Assembly: GCF_030687495.1 (NCBI RefSeq)
Contig: NZ_CP117435.1
Span: forward strand, 5,398,501 to 5,462,500
Reading direction: 5' to 3'
DNA length: 64,000 bases
DNA from: Pseudomonas sp. FP453
GTDB lineage: Bacteria > Pseudomonadota > Gammaproteobacteria > Pseudomonadales > Pseudomonadaceae
In this document: one piece after another, positions 1-8,222 of the stretch
Position numbering within the stretch: the first letter of the stretch is position 1
Layout of the letters: every line of letters starts with the position of its first letter
Program-made: the position numbers and the translations under genes
Notes under the pieces: model-generated
The model's database searches: none
The model's input: the letters and a program-made list of their open reading frames with translations, nothing else
What the model was told of the DNA's origin: nothing

Positions 1-26
1 AGGCACAGAACGACAAACCGCTTTAA
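1..26 (+). CDS. C-terminal tail of a gene cut by the window edge, possibly MscL
   Basis: One frame reads AQNDKPL and then TAA at 24-26, immediately before a strong terminator. In related Pseudomonas genomes the large-conductance mechanosensitive channel gene mscL lies next to the fpr-ppoR-rlmG-cio block, and MscL proteins end in a hydrophilic helix of the type EIRDLLKAQ. The eight or so residues visible fit that ending, but they are too few to prove it; the identity rests on gene order, which is inference. Confidence 0.35.
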
Positions 27-40
27 CTGAAGCCGGTATG

Positions 41-71
41 AAAAAGGCGCCTTTCGAGGCGCCTTTTTTTT
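41..71. terminator. Bidirectional rho-independent terminator
   Basis: A perfect stem (AAAAAGGCGCC, loop TTTCGA, GGCGCCTTTTT) is flanked by A residues on the left and a T run on the right, so it can terminate transcription from both sides: the gene ending near position 26 on the plus strand and fpr, which ends at position 70, on the minus strand. Confidence 0.9.
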
Positions 72-846
72 ACCAGTAGTTTTCCACCGCCACCTGGCCA
101 GGACGCCGGCTCAGGCTCAGTTGCATATCGCGTCGCTTGAGCAACTGGCGTGTGTCATCGACCATCTGCGGATTGCCGCAAATCAGCACGCGGGAGTGTT
201 CCGGGGTCAGCTCGACGCCGGCCGCCTGCTCCAGTTCGCCATTCTCGATCAGCGTGGTGATGCGTCCATTCAACGCGCCGGGGTGCTGCTCGCGGGTGAC
301 GATGGGAATGTAGATGAGCTTGTGCGCGTACTCGGCCAGGTATTCGCGCTCGCCCAACTCCCTGATCAGCGATTGATAAGCCAGCTCCTTGGCTTCCCGG
401 GCGCTATACACCAGGACAATGCGCTCGAATTTCTCCCAGACCTCGAAGTCCTGCAGGATCGACAGGAACGGCGCCACCCCGGTACCCGTGCCCAGCAGCC
501 AGAGGTCACGCCCGTCGACAAAACGGTTCAGGGTCAGGAAGCCCGTGGCTTGGCGCTCCACCATCAAGGTATCGCCCACCTGCAGGCGACTCAGCTCACT
601 GGTGAACTCGCCACCGGGCACAACGATGGAAAAAAAGTCGAGGTGCTCGTCAAAGGGCGACGACACGATGGAATAAGCGCGCCACACGGTGCTGCCATCC
701 GCCTTGGTCACCCCCAGGCGCACGAACTGGCCAGCGGTGAAACGAAAGCCCGGGTCGCGGGTAGTGCGCAGGGTGAAGAGGCTAGGTGTCAACGATTGCA
801 CGTCGAGCAGGGTCTGCCGGGTAAATTTCTCAGCACTGGCCGTCAT
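70..846 (-). CDS. fpr: Ferredoxin--NADP(+) reductase
   Basis: A 258-residue FAD flavoprotein that passes electrons between NADPH and ferredoxin or flavodoxin in the cytoplasm. The FAD-binding motif RAYSIVSSP, the NADP site GTGTGVAPFLSIL and the C-terminal VENYW ending typical of bacterial Fpr are all present. An in-frame ATG lies 60 bases upstream, but the start at 846 is preceded by a GGAG ribosome site and gives the usual family length beginning MTASAEKFT. The gene diverges from the LuxR-type regulator across 459 bases and ends in the terminator at 41-71. This is the copy next to ppoR, not necessarily the one paired with a LysR regulator (finR) in other pseudomonads. Confidence 0.95.
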   Translation of the reverse strand: MTASAEKFTRQTLLDVQSLTPSLFTLRTTRDPGFRFTAGQFVRLGVTKADGSTVWRAYSIVSSPFDEHLDFFSIVVPGGEFTSELSRLQVGDTLMVERQATGFLTLNRFVDGRDLWLLGTGTGVAPFLSILQDFEVWEKFERIVLVYSAREAKELAYQSLIRELGEREYLAEYAHKLIYIPIVTREQHPGALNGRITTLIENGELEQAAGVELTPEHSRVLICGNPQMVDDTRQLLKRRDMQLSLSRRPGQVAVENYW

Positions 847-1305
847 GGGGAACTCCGTTTTACACAGGCGCCTAGTTTCTCTCAAAGCCGCGTGCGCAAA
901 CACCATTGATTTGTACTGGCATTGCTGCGGGGCAGAGCGGCGGCAGCTTGCAATCAGCTGAAACGTGTCAACCCGTCAAGACGGTTTTCTGAAAAGCGGG
1001 AGCTTTTACTCAGACTAAATATTTGGCTATTAACACACATCCAATCCAAAGTCAGATTAACCACTTCATATAAACGCCATCATTTTGATGCCGCTCACAA
1101 CCCCTTAAATCCAATAAAAAAATAACTTCCCTCTACGCTTCCTATACAAAACAACCATCTCTCGTACAAAAAATCAGCGCCGTGTCAGCTAAGCGTACTG
1201 ACGATTTTTTCACTTTGCCATGTAAGGCATGTCCTACACTAATTTCCGTGAAGCGCTGGAATGAGGACGTACCCGCGCCACGTAGAAACCCATGGAGAGT
1301 TACCA
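847..1305. promoter_or_regulatory. Divergent intergenic region between fpr and the LuxR solo
   Basis: This 459-base gap is clearly richer in A and T than the surrounding genes, especially 1010-1180, and must hold both divergent promoters. An inverted repeat GTCAG (1184-1188) / CTGAC (1198-1202) followed by six T residues (1205-1210) lies about 100 bases before the regulator start; it could be a weak terminator or a regulator site. I see no open frame with coding character and no clear lux box. Confidence 0.5.
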
Positions 1306-2016
1306 ATGGTGAACTGGCGAAATACTCAGCCCCCTAAACTGGAAGCTAAAAACGAGATTCAAACTGTCTTTGACATGGTCACCCACCATATCCGTGAGCT
1401 CGACTTCCAATATTGTTCCTTTACGATGAGTTCTCAAGTACCCAACAACGAAACCAAACCGATCCAAATCAACAACTATCCGAATGGATGGAACAATCTT
1501 TATCAACAAGCGCACTTCTTCGAAGTAGACCCTGTTGTCGCTCACTGCAAACGCTGCGTACTGCCCATCGTCTGGGAGGAAAAAACCTTCGGCACGGCGC
1601 CTGGCTTGTGGTCGCTGGCCCAATCATTTGGTGTACACCAGGCCTGGACGCAACCTGTGCACGACTTCCAGGGCGTCTACAGCATGCTGACCCTGGGGCG
1701 CGGCTGCGGTGAGGTCAGCCCACAGGAGCTGTATGAAAAGGCCGGCAACGTGTTGTGGTTGTGTCACGCAATGCACGCTGTCGTCGCGCAGCAATACGCA
1801 CACAAACCCAGCACCAAGGCGCAGCACACGCTGACAGCACGAGAAACGGAAATTCTCAGATGGTCGGGCATGGGCAAGACAGCGGAAGAAATCGCCAGCA
1901 TTATCTCGATTTCGCCGCGGACAGTCGGCTTTCATATCGGCTGCGCAACCAAGAAACTGGGCGTGACAAACAAGATCGCTGCCGTTCTCTGTGCTTCCAG
2001 AGCGGGGCTTCTCTAG
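1306..2016 (+). CDS. ppoR: LuxR-family quorum-sensing regulator, PpoR-like solo
   Basis: A 236-residue transcription factor with an N-terminal autoinducer-binding domain and a C-terminal GerE helix-turn-helix (LTARETEILRWSGMGKTAEE). The residues that line the acyl-homoserine-lactone pocket in TraR/LuxR are all kept: W62, Y66, D75, P76, W90 and G123. No luxI synthase lies in the window, so this is a solo receptor. The position between fpr and rlmG matches ppoR of P. putida, which binds 3-oxo-C6-HSL; the name is assigned on that synteny. The start at 1306 is chosen for the GGAG site eight bases upstream; an earlier ATG at 1261 would add 15 residues without a good ribosome site. Confidence 0.85.
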   Translation: MVNWRNTQPPKLEAKNEIQTVFDMVTHHIRELDFQYCSFTMSSQVPNNETKPIQINNYPNGWNNLYQQAHFFEVDPVVAHCKRCVLPIVWEEKTFGTAPGLWSLAQSFGVHQAWTQPVHDFQGVYSMLTLGRGCGEVSPQELYEKAGNVLWLCHAMHAVVAQQYAHKPSTKAQHTLTARETEILRWSGMGKTAEEIASIISISPRTVGFHIGCATKKLGVTNKIAAVLCASRAGLL

Positions 2017-2175
2017 CACGTACAGAAACACCCCATGTAATCCCGCCGGAAAAAACGTAACATTTACGGCCAATTCTGAGTGTTGAAGCAGCCCCCGGGT
2101 GTCGCCTCGCAGTTCACTCAGACGGTTTGGCCGAAGACTGCCGAACACCCATCGATTACCCAGAGCCTCCCCGCC

Positions 2176-3300
2176 ATGCCCCTGCTCGAAAGCCCCTTCG
2201 CCCAGCTCGATCTGATCCGCCAGCCAGAACAACACAACGATCCGCTGCAAGCCTTCGATGCCGCCGACGAGTACCTGCTCAACCATCTGGCGCAGCAGCA
2301 GCCGAGTGCCGCGACACGCGTGTTGGTGCTCAACGACAGCTTTGGCGCCCTGGCGGCCAGCCTTGCAGGCCGGGTGCAGGTGACCTCCAGCGGCGACTCC
2401 TTTCTCGCGGCCCAGGGGCTGGAGAAAAACCTCACGCGCAACGGCAAGGCATTCGATGCGGTGCCATTCATCCCCGCCAGCCAGGTGCCGAGCGGGCCTT
2501 TTGACCGCGTACTGATCCGCGTCCCCAAGACCCTGGCGTTGCTGGAAGAGCAACTGATTCGCCTGCAAGGCCAACTGGCCCCGGGCGCGGAAGTCATCGC
2601 CGGGGCGATGATCAAGCACTTGCCACGGGCCGCCGGGGAGTTGCTGGAGCGTTATATCGGGCCGATGCACGCCTCGCTCGCCGTAAAAAAAGCGCGGCTG
2701 TTGATCGCCACCGTTGAAGATCGCCCCCTGGCAGTTTCGCCCTACCCGACCCGCTACACGCTGGACGCGCCCGTCATTGAACTGCTCAACCATGCCAACG
2801 TGTTTTGCCGCGAAGGCCTGGACATCGGCACCCGCGCCTTCCTGCCGCATCTGCCGAAAAACCTCGGCACTGCCCGCGTAGCGGACCTCGGCTGCGGCAA
2901 CGGCGTGCTGGCGATTGCCAGTGCATTGCAGAACCCCGACGCGCAGTACACCTTGGTGGACGAGTCCTATATGGCCGTGCAATCGGCGCAGGAAAACTGG
3001 CAAGCCGCCCTCGGCCAACGTGACGTGATCGTACGTGCCGCCGATGGCCTGGCCGGCCAGGAACCCGACTCGCTGGACGTAGTACTGTGCAACCCACCGT
3101 TCCACCAGCAGCAGGTGGTCGGCGACTTCCTCGCCTGGCGCATGTTCCAGCAGGCACGGGAAACGTTGGTGGTGGGCGGCGCCCTTTATATCGTCGGCAA
3201 CCGTCACTTGGGTTATCACACCAAGCTGGCCCGCCTGTTTCGCGGCGTAGAACAAGTCGCCACCACGCCAAAATTCGTGATCCTCAAAGCGCGCAAATAA
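2176..3300 (+). CDS. rlmG: 23S rRNA (guanine(1835)-N(2))-methyltransferase
   Basis: A 374-residue S-adenosylmethionine-dependent enzyme that methylates G1835 of 23S rRNA. It has the two-domain structure of RlmG/RsmC: a degenerate N-terminal methyltransferase-like half and a catalytic C-terminal half with the SAM motif VADLGCGNGVLAIASA and the base-flipping motif NPPFH. Length equals the family norm (E. coli about 378). The open frame extends 32 codons upstream, but conservation starts at MPLLESPFAQLDLI. It converges with the cio operon; the hairpin at 3301-3333 separates them. Confidence 0.93.
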   Translation: MPLLESPFAQLDLIRQPEQHNDPLQAFDAADEYLLNHLAQQQPSAATRVLVLNDSFGALAASLAGRVQVTSSGDSFLAAQGLEKNLTRNGKAFDAVPFIPASQVPSGPFDRVLIRVPKTLALLEEQLIRLQGQLAPGAEVIAGAMIKHLPRAAGELLERYIGPMHASLAVKKARLLIATVEDRPLAVSPYPTRYTLDAPVIELLNHANVFCREGLDIGTRAFLPHLPKNLGTARVADLGCGNGVLAIASALQNPDAQYTLVDESYMAVQSAQENWQAALGQRDVIVRAADGLAGQEPDSLDVVLCNPPFHQQQVVGDFLAWRMFQQARETLVVGGALYIVGNRHLGYHTKLARLFRGVEQVATTPKFVILKARK

Positions 3301-3333
3301 AAAAACCCTGCCGCTCTTGCGAGGGGCAGGGTT
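3301..3333 (-). terminator. Terminator of the cio operon (also shields rlmG)
   Basis: The stem AACCCTGCC / GGCAGGGTT is followed, on the minus strand, by a run of seven T residues, so it is a good rho-independent terminator for the cioA-cioB-DUF2474 transcript. A second small stem (CCGGGC/GCCCGG, about 3341-3358) lies between it and the last gene. Confidence 0.8.
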
Positions 3334-3365
3334 GAAAGGCCGGGCCATCAAGCCCGGTTGGGATG

Positions 3366-3533
3366 TCAGTGTGTGCTCAGACCCGCCGCATTCATGAACA
3401 TGCGCATCAGGCTGGCCACGACAAACAGGGCCAGCACGCTGCCGGTCCAGATCATCGCCAACCACCCCAGGCGCCGCCACAGTGGCTGTTTCTCGGCCTG
3501 TTCAATCTCATGCAACGAAGGTTTGCCGGACAT
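3366..3533 (-). CDS. DUF2474 small membrane protein (CydX-like)
   Basis: A 55-residue protein starting MSGKPSLHEIEQ with a single hydrophobic helix (LAMIWTGSVLALFVVASLM) preceded by a WRR positive patch. It lies 12 bases downstream of cioB in the same orientation. DUF2474 proteins are found as the third gene of cyanide-insensitive bd-type oxidase operons and resemble CydX/YbgT, the small subunit that stabilises cytochrome bd. The function as an oxidase subunit is inferred from size, topology and position. Confidence 0.85.
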   Translation of the reverse strand: MSGKPSLHEIEQAEKQPLWRRLGWLAMIWTGSVLALFVVASLMRMFMNAAGLSTH

Positions 3534-3545
3534 GGAACGACCCTC

Positions 3546-4553
3546 CTAGTGATAACCGTCTTCGTGGGTGACCTTGCCGCGGAACACGTAGTAGCTCCAG
3601 AAGGTGTAGCCCAGGATGAACGGGATGATGAACAACGTGCCCACCAGCATGAAACCCTGGCTTTGCGGCGGCGCGGCGGCATCCCAGATCGACACGGACG
3701 GCGGGATGATGTTTGGCCACAGGCTGATCCCCAGGCCGCTGTAGCCAAGGAAGATCAGCACCAGCGTCAGCAGGAACGGCGTGTAGTGCGCATTGCGTGC
3801 CACCGCGCGGATCAAGCCGTACAGGGTCACCAGCACCAGGATCGGCACCGGCAGGAACCAGAACAGATTCGGCAGGGTGAACCAGCGTGCGGCGATTTCC
3901 GGGTGCGCCAGCGGCGTCCAGATACTGACAATGCCAATCACCGCCAACAGTGCGAAGGCCAACGGCCGCCCCAGGTTGTGCATCTTTTCCTGCAACGAAC
4001 CTTCGGTCTTCATGATCAGCCAGGTACAGCCCAGCAGCGCGTAGGCCACGATCAGCGCCACACCGCAGAACATCGTGAAGGGCGTGGCCCAGTCCAGCGA
4101 GCCGCCGGCGAACTGGCGGTCCACCACCGGGATGCCATCGATGAACGCCCCCAGCGCCACGCCCTGGAAGAACGTCGCCGCCAGCGAGCCGCCGATAAAC
4201 GCCTTGTCCCACAGGTGACGTTTATCATCCTTGGCCTTGAAGCGGAACTCGAAGGCCACGCCACGGAAGATCAGGCCGATCAGCATCAGGATCAGCGGCA
4301 GGTACAGCGCCGACAACACCACCGAATACGCCAGCGGGAACGCGCCGAACAACGCCGCACCACCGAGGACCAGCCAGGTTTCGTTGCCGTCCCACACCGG
4401 GGCGACGGTGTTCATCATCACGTCACGGTCGACCTTGCCCGGGATAAACGGAAAGAGGATGCCGATACCCAGGTCGAAGCCGTCCATGACCACGTACATC
4501 ATGATGCCGAAGATGATGATCACGGCCCAGATCAGCGGAAGATCAATACCCAT
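3546..4553 (-). CDS. cioB: Cyanide-insensitive terminal oxidase subunit II (CydB type)
   Basis: A 335-residue polytopic membrane protein that pairs with CioA to form the quinol oxidase. It begins MGIDLPLIWAVIIIFGIMMY, the typical CydB N-terminus, followed by the DGFDLGIG motif and seven or eight further hydrophobic helices. The start is one base after the cioA stop, which implies translational coupling. Subunit II carries no haem ligands but is needed for assembly. The downstream DUF2474 gene is probably the third subunit. Confidence 0.95.
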   Translation of the reverse strand: MGIDLPLIWAVIIIFGIMMYVVMDGFDLGIGILFPFIPGKVDRDVMMNTVAPVWDGNETWLVLGGAALFGAFPLAYSVVLSALYLPLILMLIGLIFRGVAFEFRFKAKDDKRHLWDKAFIGGSLAATFFQGVALGAFIDGIPVVDRQFAGGSLDWATPFTMFCGVALIVAYALLGCTWLIMKTEGSLQEKMHNLGRPLAFALLAVIGIVSIWTPLAHPEIAARWFTLPNLFWFLPVPILVLVTLYGLIRAVARNAHYTPFLLTLVLIFLGYSGLGISLWPNIIPPSVSIWDAAAPPQSQGFMLVGTLFIIPFILGYTFWSYYVFRGKVTHEDGYH

Positions 4554-4554
4554 C

Positions 4555-5994
4555 TCAATGCCCCTTGTGCTGGATGTGGGTGTGGTCGTCATCGCTGCCA
4601 TCATCGGCGGCAGACAACGGACGGGCTGGCGTGCGTTTCTGGCCAGGACCACCGTGGGTCGGCTCATCGCCTTCGTGGGTCTGCGGACCTTTGCGCACCA
4701 GGCGCATCATGTAGCCCAGACCGGCACCGAACAGCGCGAAGTACACCACCACGAACAACACCAGCGTAATCGTCATCTGCACCAGGCTATGCCCGGAGGA
4801 CGCATCCGCCGTGCGCATCAGGCCGTAGACCACCCACGGCTGACGGCCGATTTCCGTGGTGAACCAGCCGGCGAGAATCGCGATCAACCCGGACGGGCCC
4901 ATCCACAACGCCAGGTACAGGAACGGCTTGGACGTGTACATCTTGTCGCCCCGGCGCAGCCACAGGCTGAACAGACCGGTGAAGATCATCAGGAAGCCCA
5001 GGCCGACCATGACCCGGAACGACCAGAACACGACGGTCGAATTGGGACGGTCTTCAGGCGGGAACTCCTTGAGGGCCGGCACCTGTTTATCCAGGGAGTG
5101 GGTCAGGATCAGGCTGCCCAGGTAGGGGATTTCGACGGCGTACTTGGTCTTTTCCGCCTTCATGTCCGGCCAGCCGAACAGGATCAGCGGAGTCGGCTCG
5201 TTGCCTTTGTTTTCCCAGTGGCCCTCAATCGCGGCGATTTTCGCCGGTTGGTGCTTCAGGGTATTGAGGCCGTGGAAGTCACCGATCACCGCCTGGATAG
5301 GCGCGACGATCAGGGCCATCCACATCGCCATCGAGAGCATCTTGCGGATTGCCGGGTTGTCCTTGCCGCGCAGCAGGTGCCAGGCGGCCGAGGAGCCGAC
5401 GAAAAACGCGGTGGCCACAAACGCGGCCGTGGCCATGTGCGCCAGGCGGTACGGGAAGAACGGGTTGAAGATCACCGCCAGCCAATCGGTGGGAATGACC
5501 CGGCCGTCGATGATTTCGAAGCCCTGGGGCGTCTGCATCCAGCTGTTGGACGCAAGGATCCAGAAGGTGGAGATCAACGTACCGACGGCCACCATCACCG
5601 TGGCGAAAAAGTGCAGCTTGCGCCCCACCTTGTTCCAGCCGAACAGCATTACCCCAAGGAAACCGGCCTCAAGGAAGAAGGCCGTGAGCACTTCGTACGT
5701 CAGAAGCGGCCCGGTAACGGCGCCAGCGAAGTCCGAGAAGCGGCTCCAATTGGTGCCGAACTGGTAGGCCATGACCAAGCCAGACACCACGCCCATGCCG
5801 AAGTTGACGGCAAAGATTTTCGACCAGAAATGGTAGAGGTCGCGGTAGGTGTCGTTGTGGGTCTTGAGCCACAGGCCTTCCAGCACCGCAAGGTAACTGG
5901 CCAGGCCGATGGTGATCGCCGGGAACAGGATGTGGAATGAGATGGTGAACGCGAATTGAATTCGGGCGAGATCTAGCGCCTCCAAACCGAACAT
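4555..5994 (-). CDS. cioA: Cyanide-insensitive terminal oxidase subunit I (CydA type)
   Basis: A 479-residue haem-binding subunit of the bd-type quinol oxidase that keeps respiration running in the presence of cyanide and at low oxygen. Diagnostic features are the N-terminal MFGLEALDLARIQFAFTISF with its haem-ligand His nearby, the GRQPW motif and a short Q-loop typical of the CIO branch. The C-terminus is hydrophilic and rich in Asp and His (DDGSDDDHTHIQHKGH). The start at 5994 is chosen from conservation; 20 further codons are open upstream. A perfect ANR-type box lies 157 bases upstream. Confidence 0.95.
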   Translation of the reverse strand: MFGLEALDLARIQFAFTISFHILFPAITIGLASYLAVLEGLWLKTHNDTYRDLYHFWSKIFAVNFGMGVVSGLVMAYQFGTNWSRFSDFAGAVTGPLLTYEVLTAFFLEAGFLGVMLFGWNKVGRKLHFFATVMVAVGTLISTFWILASNSWMQTPQGFEIIDGRVIPTDWLAVIFNPFFPYRLAHMATAAFVATAFFVGSSAAWHLLRGKDNPAIRKMLSMAMWMALIVAPIQAVIGDFHGLNTLKHQPAKIAAIEGHWENKGNEPTPLILFGWPDMKAEKTKYAVEIPYLGSLILTHSLDKQVPALKEFPPEDRPNSTVVFWSFRVMVGLGFLMIFTGLFSLWLRRGDKMYTSKPFLYLALWMGPSGLIAILAGWFTTEIGRQPWVVYGLMRTADASSGHSLVQMTITLVLFVVVYFALFGAGLGYMMRLVRKGPQTHEGDEPTHGGPGQKRTPARPLSAADDGSDDDHTHIQHKGH

Positions 5995-6150
5995 AAGTCT
6001 TCCTCTGTCAGGTAATACCGGCTGCTGGCGGGAGCCTGCACCCACTGCCCCCACGGATATGGAGTCTGGCGAATTTCAATTCGTTCTTTTTTTAACCAAC
6101 CACGTAGGGAATCTGGCCCTAAGGCCGCCAGAGCAATCCCTGGGCAGGTT

Positions 6151-6164
6151 TTGATCTGGATCAA
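6151..6164. promoter_or_regulatory. ANR/FNR-type binding site
   Basis: TTGATCTGGATCAA is a perfect match to the ANR/FNR consensus TTGAT-N4-ATCAA. It lies between divergent cioA (157 bases to its start) and an MFS gene (147 bases). In P. aeruginosa ANR represses cioAB under low oxygen, so a repressor role on cioA is expected; activation of the MFS gene is an alternative. No experiment supports either here. Confidence 0.8.
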
Positions 6165-6311
6165 GCATTGCTGAAAGAGTAGTCCCATTTTCAATGTAGG
6201 ACGGCGTGGTCTTTTGCCGCGTGACAGACTGCCTCAGCTCAGTTTCAGCAACTATCTGTTACAACTTAATGCTAATCTCGGCCTCTCCTCCGGCCCTGAC
6301 CTGAATTCCCG

Positions 6312-7553
6312 ATGCCCAGTGAACCCGTGTTGCTGTTGCGCCACCACCGCCCTTTCATCGCGTTCTGGTTGGCGCGCATCTTCACCGCCAGCGGTTTCCA
6401 GATGCTCACCGTGGCCATCGGCTGGAACCTCTACCAACTAACCGGCAACGTGCTCGACCTGGGATTGGTCGGTTTGGTGGAGTTCGTCCCGCGCGTGCTG
6501 TTCATGCTGCACACCGGGCATGTGGCCGACCGCTATGAACGGCGCAAGGTCGCGGCCATCTGCCAGACCGTGCAGGCGCTGATTGCGCTGTCGCTGGCCA
6601 TCGGTGGCCTGACCGGCAATGTCACCCGCGAGATGATCTTTATCCTCGCCTTCCTGCTCGGCGCCGCCCGCTCGTTTGAAATGCCCACTACCCAGGCGCT
6701 GCTGCCAAGCATCGTGCCCAGCGCCTTGTTCCCGCGCGCGGTGGCGTCGTCGCAGTCGGCCCAGCAACTGGCAACCATCGTCGCGCCAGCCCTGGGCGGT
6801 TTGCTCTACGCATTTGGCAGTGTGTGGGTGTACGGCCCCACCGTGGTGCTGTACCTGATTGCCTGCGGGTTGACCCTCAACCTGCCCGCCCGCCAGACCC
6901 CGCTCAACAAAGGCAAGGCCACCCTGGATTCGCTGCTGGCCGGCATCCGCTTTATCCGCAGCCGCCCGGACATCCTGGGCGCCATCTCCCTGGACCTGTT
7001 CGCCGTGCTGCTGGGCGGCGCCACCGCGTTGCTGCCGGTGTTCGCCAAGGACATCCTGCTGACCGGCGCCTGGGGCCTGGGCCTGTTGCGTTCGGCGCCC
7101 GCGGTGGGCGCGTTGTTGATGTCGTTGTGGCTGGCGCGCTTCTCGGTGGACCGCCATGTCGGCCGCGTGATGTTCACCGCCGTCGGCGTGTTCGGCGTGG
7201 CAACCATCGCATTCGGCCTGTCCACCTCGTTCTGGTTTTCGTTGGCGGTGCTGGTGGTGCTCGGCGCGGCGGACATGATCAGCATGGTCATCCGTGCGTC
7301 GTTCGTGCAGTTGGAGACGCCGGATGAAATGCGCGGACGGGTCAGCGCGGTCAACGGCCTGTTTATTGGCGCGTCCAACCAGTTGGGTGAGTTCGAATCG
7401 GGGATTACCGCCCACTGGTTCGGCACCGTGCCAGCAGTGGTCATGGGCGGCGTCGGTACGCTGATCGTGACCGGGACGTGGATCAAACTGTTCCCGACCC
7501 TGGCCAATCGCGACCGCATGCATGTGCCGGTCGAGGAAGCGGCGAAGGTCTGA
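6312..7553 (+). CDS. MFS transporter, EntS-like (MFS_3)
   Basis: A 413-residue permease with about 12 hydrophobic segments. The N-terminus (LLRHHRPFIAFWLARIFTAS) and the DRYERRKV loop between helices 2 and 3 place it with the EntS/YbdA-type exporters of the major facilitator superfamily. The substrate cannot be read from the sequence. It diverges from cioA and shares that regulatory region, which contains the ANR box. Its stop codon is directly adjacent to the end of the convergent exported-protein gene. Confidence 0.85.
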   Translation: MPSEPVLLLRHHRPFIAFWLARIFTASGFQMLTVAIGWNLYQLTGNVLDLGLVGLVEFVPRVLFMLHTGHVADRYERRKVAAICQTVQALIALSLAIGGLTGNVTREMIFILAFLLGAARSFEMPTTQALLPSIVPSALFPRAVASSQSAQQLATIVAPALGGLLYAFGSVWVYGPTVVLYLIACGLTLNLPARQTPLNKGKATLDSLLAGIRFIRSRPDILGAISLDLFAVLLGGATALLPVFAKDILLTGAWGLGLLRSAPAVGALLMSLWLARFSVDRHVGRVMFTAVGVFGVATIAFGLSTSFWFSLAVLVVLGAADMISMVIRASFVQLETPDEMRGRVSAVNGLFIGASNQLGEFESGITAHWFGTVPAVVMGGVGTLIVTGTWIKLFPTLANRDRMHVPVEEAAKV

Positions 7554-8000
7554 TCAGCGGATATTGAGCAGGGTTTTCAGGGTGTTCTGCGGGCCGTTGA
7601 TCGACGAGTTGCTGTATTCGAACCAGCCCTGGGCTTCGACATTCAGGTCGAACACATAGATGTAGCCCATCAACGTGCCCGCGCCGTTGCACACCTCGCT
7701 AACGCTGCCAACCTGGCACACCGGCGTGCGCTGGCCGTTGAGCACGGCACCGTCGAATCGGCCTACGGGGTTGTTGCCCAGACCGACTTCCATCACCGAG
7801 ACCTTGGTGGGCCCACGGTGGGTGCACATCTGCGTGCCTTGTGCACGTTCCGGGATGGTTTCGGTGCAGCGCGCCGACTCGACCTTGAACACCCGCACCT
7901 CGCTCAACGGCGGTGCGGTCGCGCCCCACACCGGTGCTGCGCCGAGCCACAGGCCGAGACAAGGGATCAGAGCTAGACTCCACGCGTTGGCTTTTTTCAT
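7554..8000 (-). CDS. Small exported protein, possibly DUF4879
   Basis: A 148-residue protein with a clear signal peptide (MKKANAWSLALIPCLGLWLG, cleavage after the GAAPVWGA region) and four cysteines in the mature part, consistent with two disulfides in the periplasm or outside the cell. The segments SEVRVFKVESARC and GTLMGYIYVFDLN resemble the DUF4879/YolA family, which I recall rather than could check. No catalytic motif is visible. It sits alone, converging with the MFS gene. Confidence 0.75.
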   Translation of the reverse strand: MKKANAWSLALIPCLGLWLGAAPVWGATAPPLSEVRVFKVESARCTETIPERAQGTQMCTHRGPTKVSVMEVGLGNNPVGRFDGAVLNGQRTPVCQVGSVSEVCNGAGTLMGYIYVFDLNVEAQGWFEYSNSSINGPQNTLKTLLNIR

Positions 8001-8222
8001 GCTGTCGATGACCCTGATTTAAACGTCGGCGCAGTATGCCTCAAGGCCATGATCCTGAGGGATTGTTCACAAGGGCGAGGCCAACCACCACAGGGCCTCG
8101 GCTGCTGGTATGATGCGCCGCTTTTTCCGATCCTCTCTGAAACCACAGGCGCTTGGCGCAGTTTGTGCTTTGACTTAGAGGTCAACAAATCACGACGCAA
8201 AATAGCGTCACAGGGAGCCGGC

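Noticed and set aside
1624..3480. Long minus-strand open frame across the LuxR solo and rlmG (about 618 codons)
   Set aside because: It runs antisense through two well-recognised genes and shows no domain; long antisense frames are common in GC-rich DNA.
4231..5940. Long plus-strand frame opposite cioA/cioB (about 569 codons)
   Set aside because: Antisense shadow of the oxidase genes; composition is His/Arg/Gln-rich and has no recognisable motif.
8001..8222. Purine riboswitch in front of the NCS2 permease
   Set aside because: I could not find the conserved purine or xanthine aptamer core in this leader; only a promoter can be assumed.
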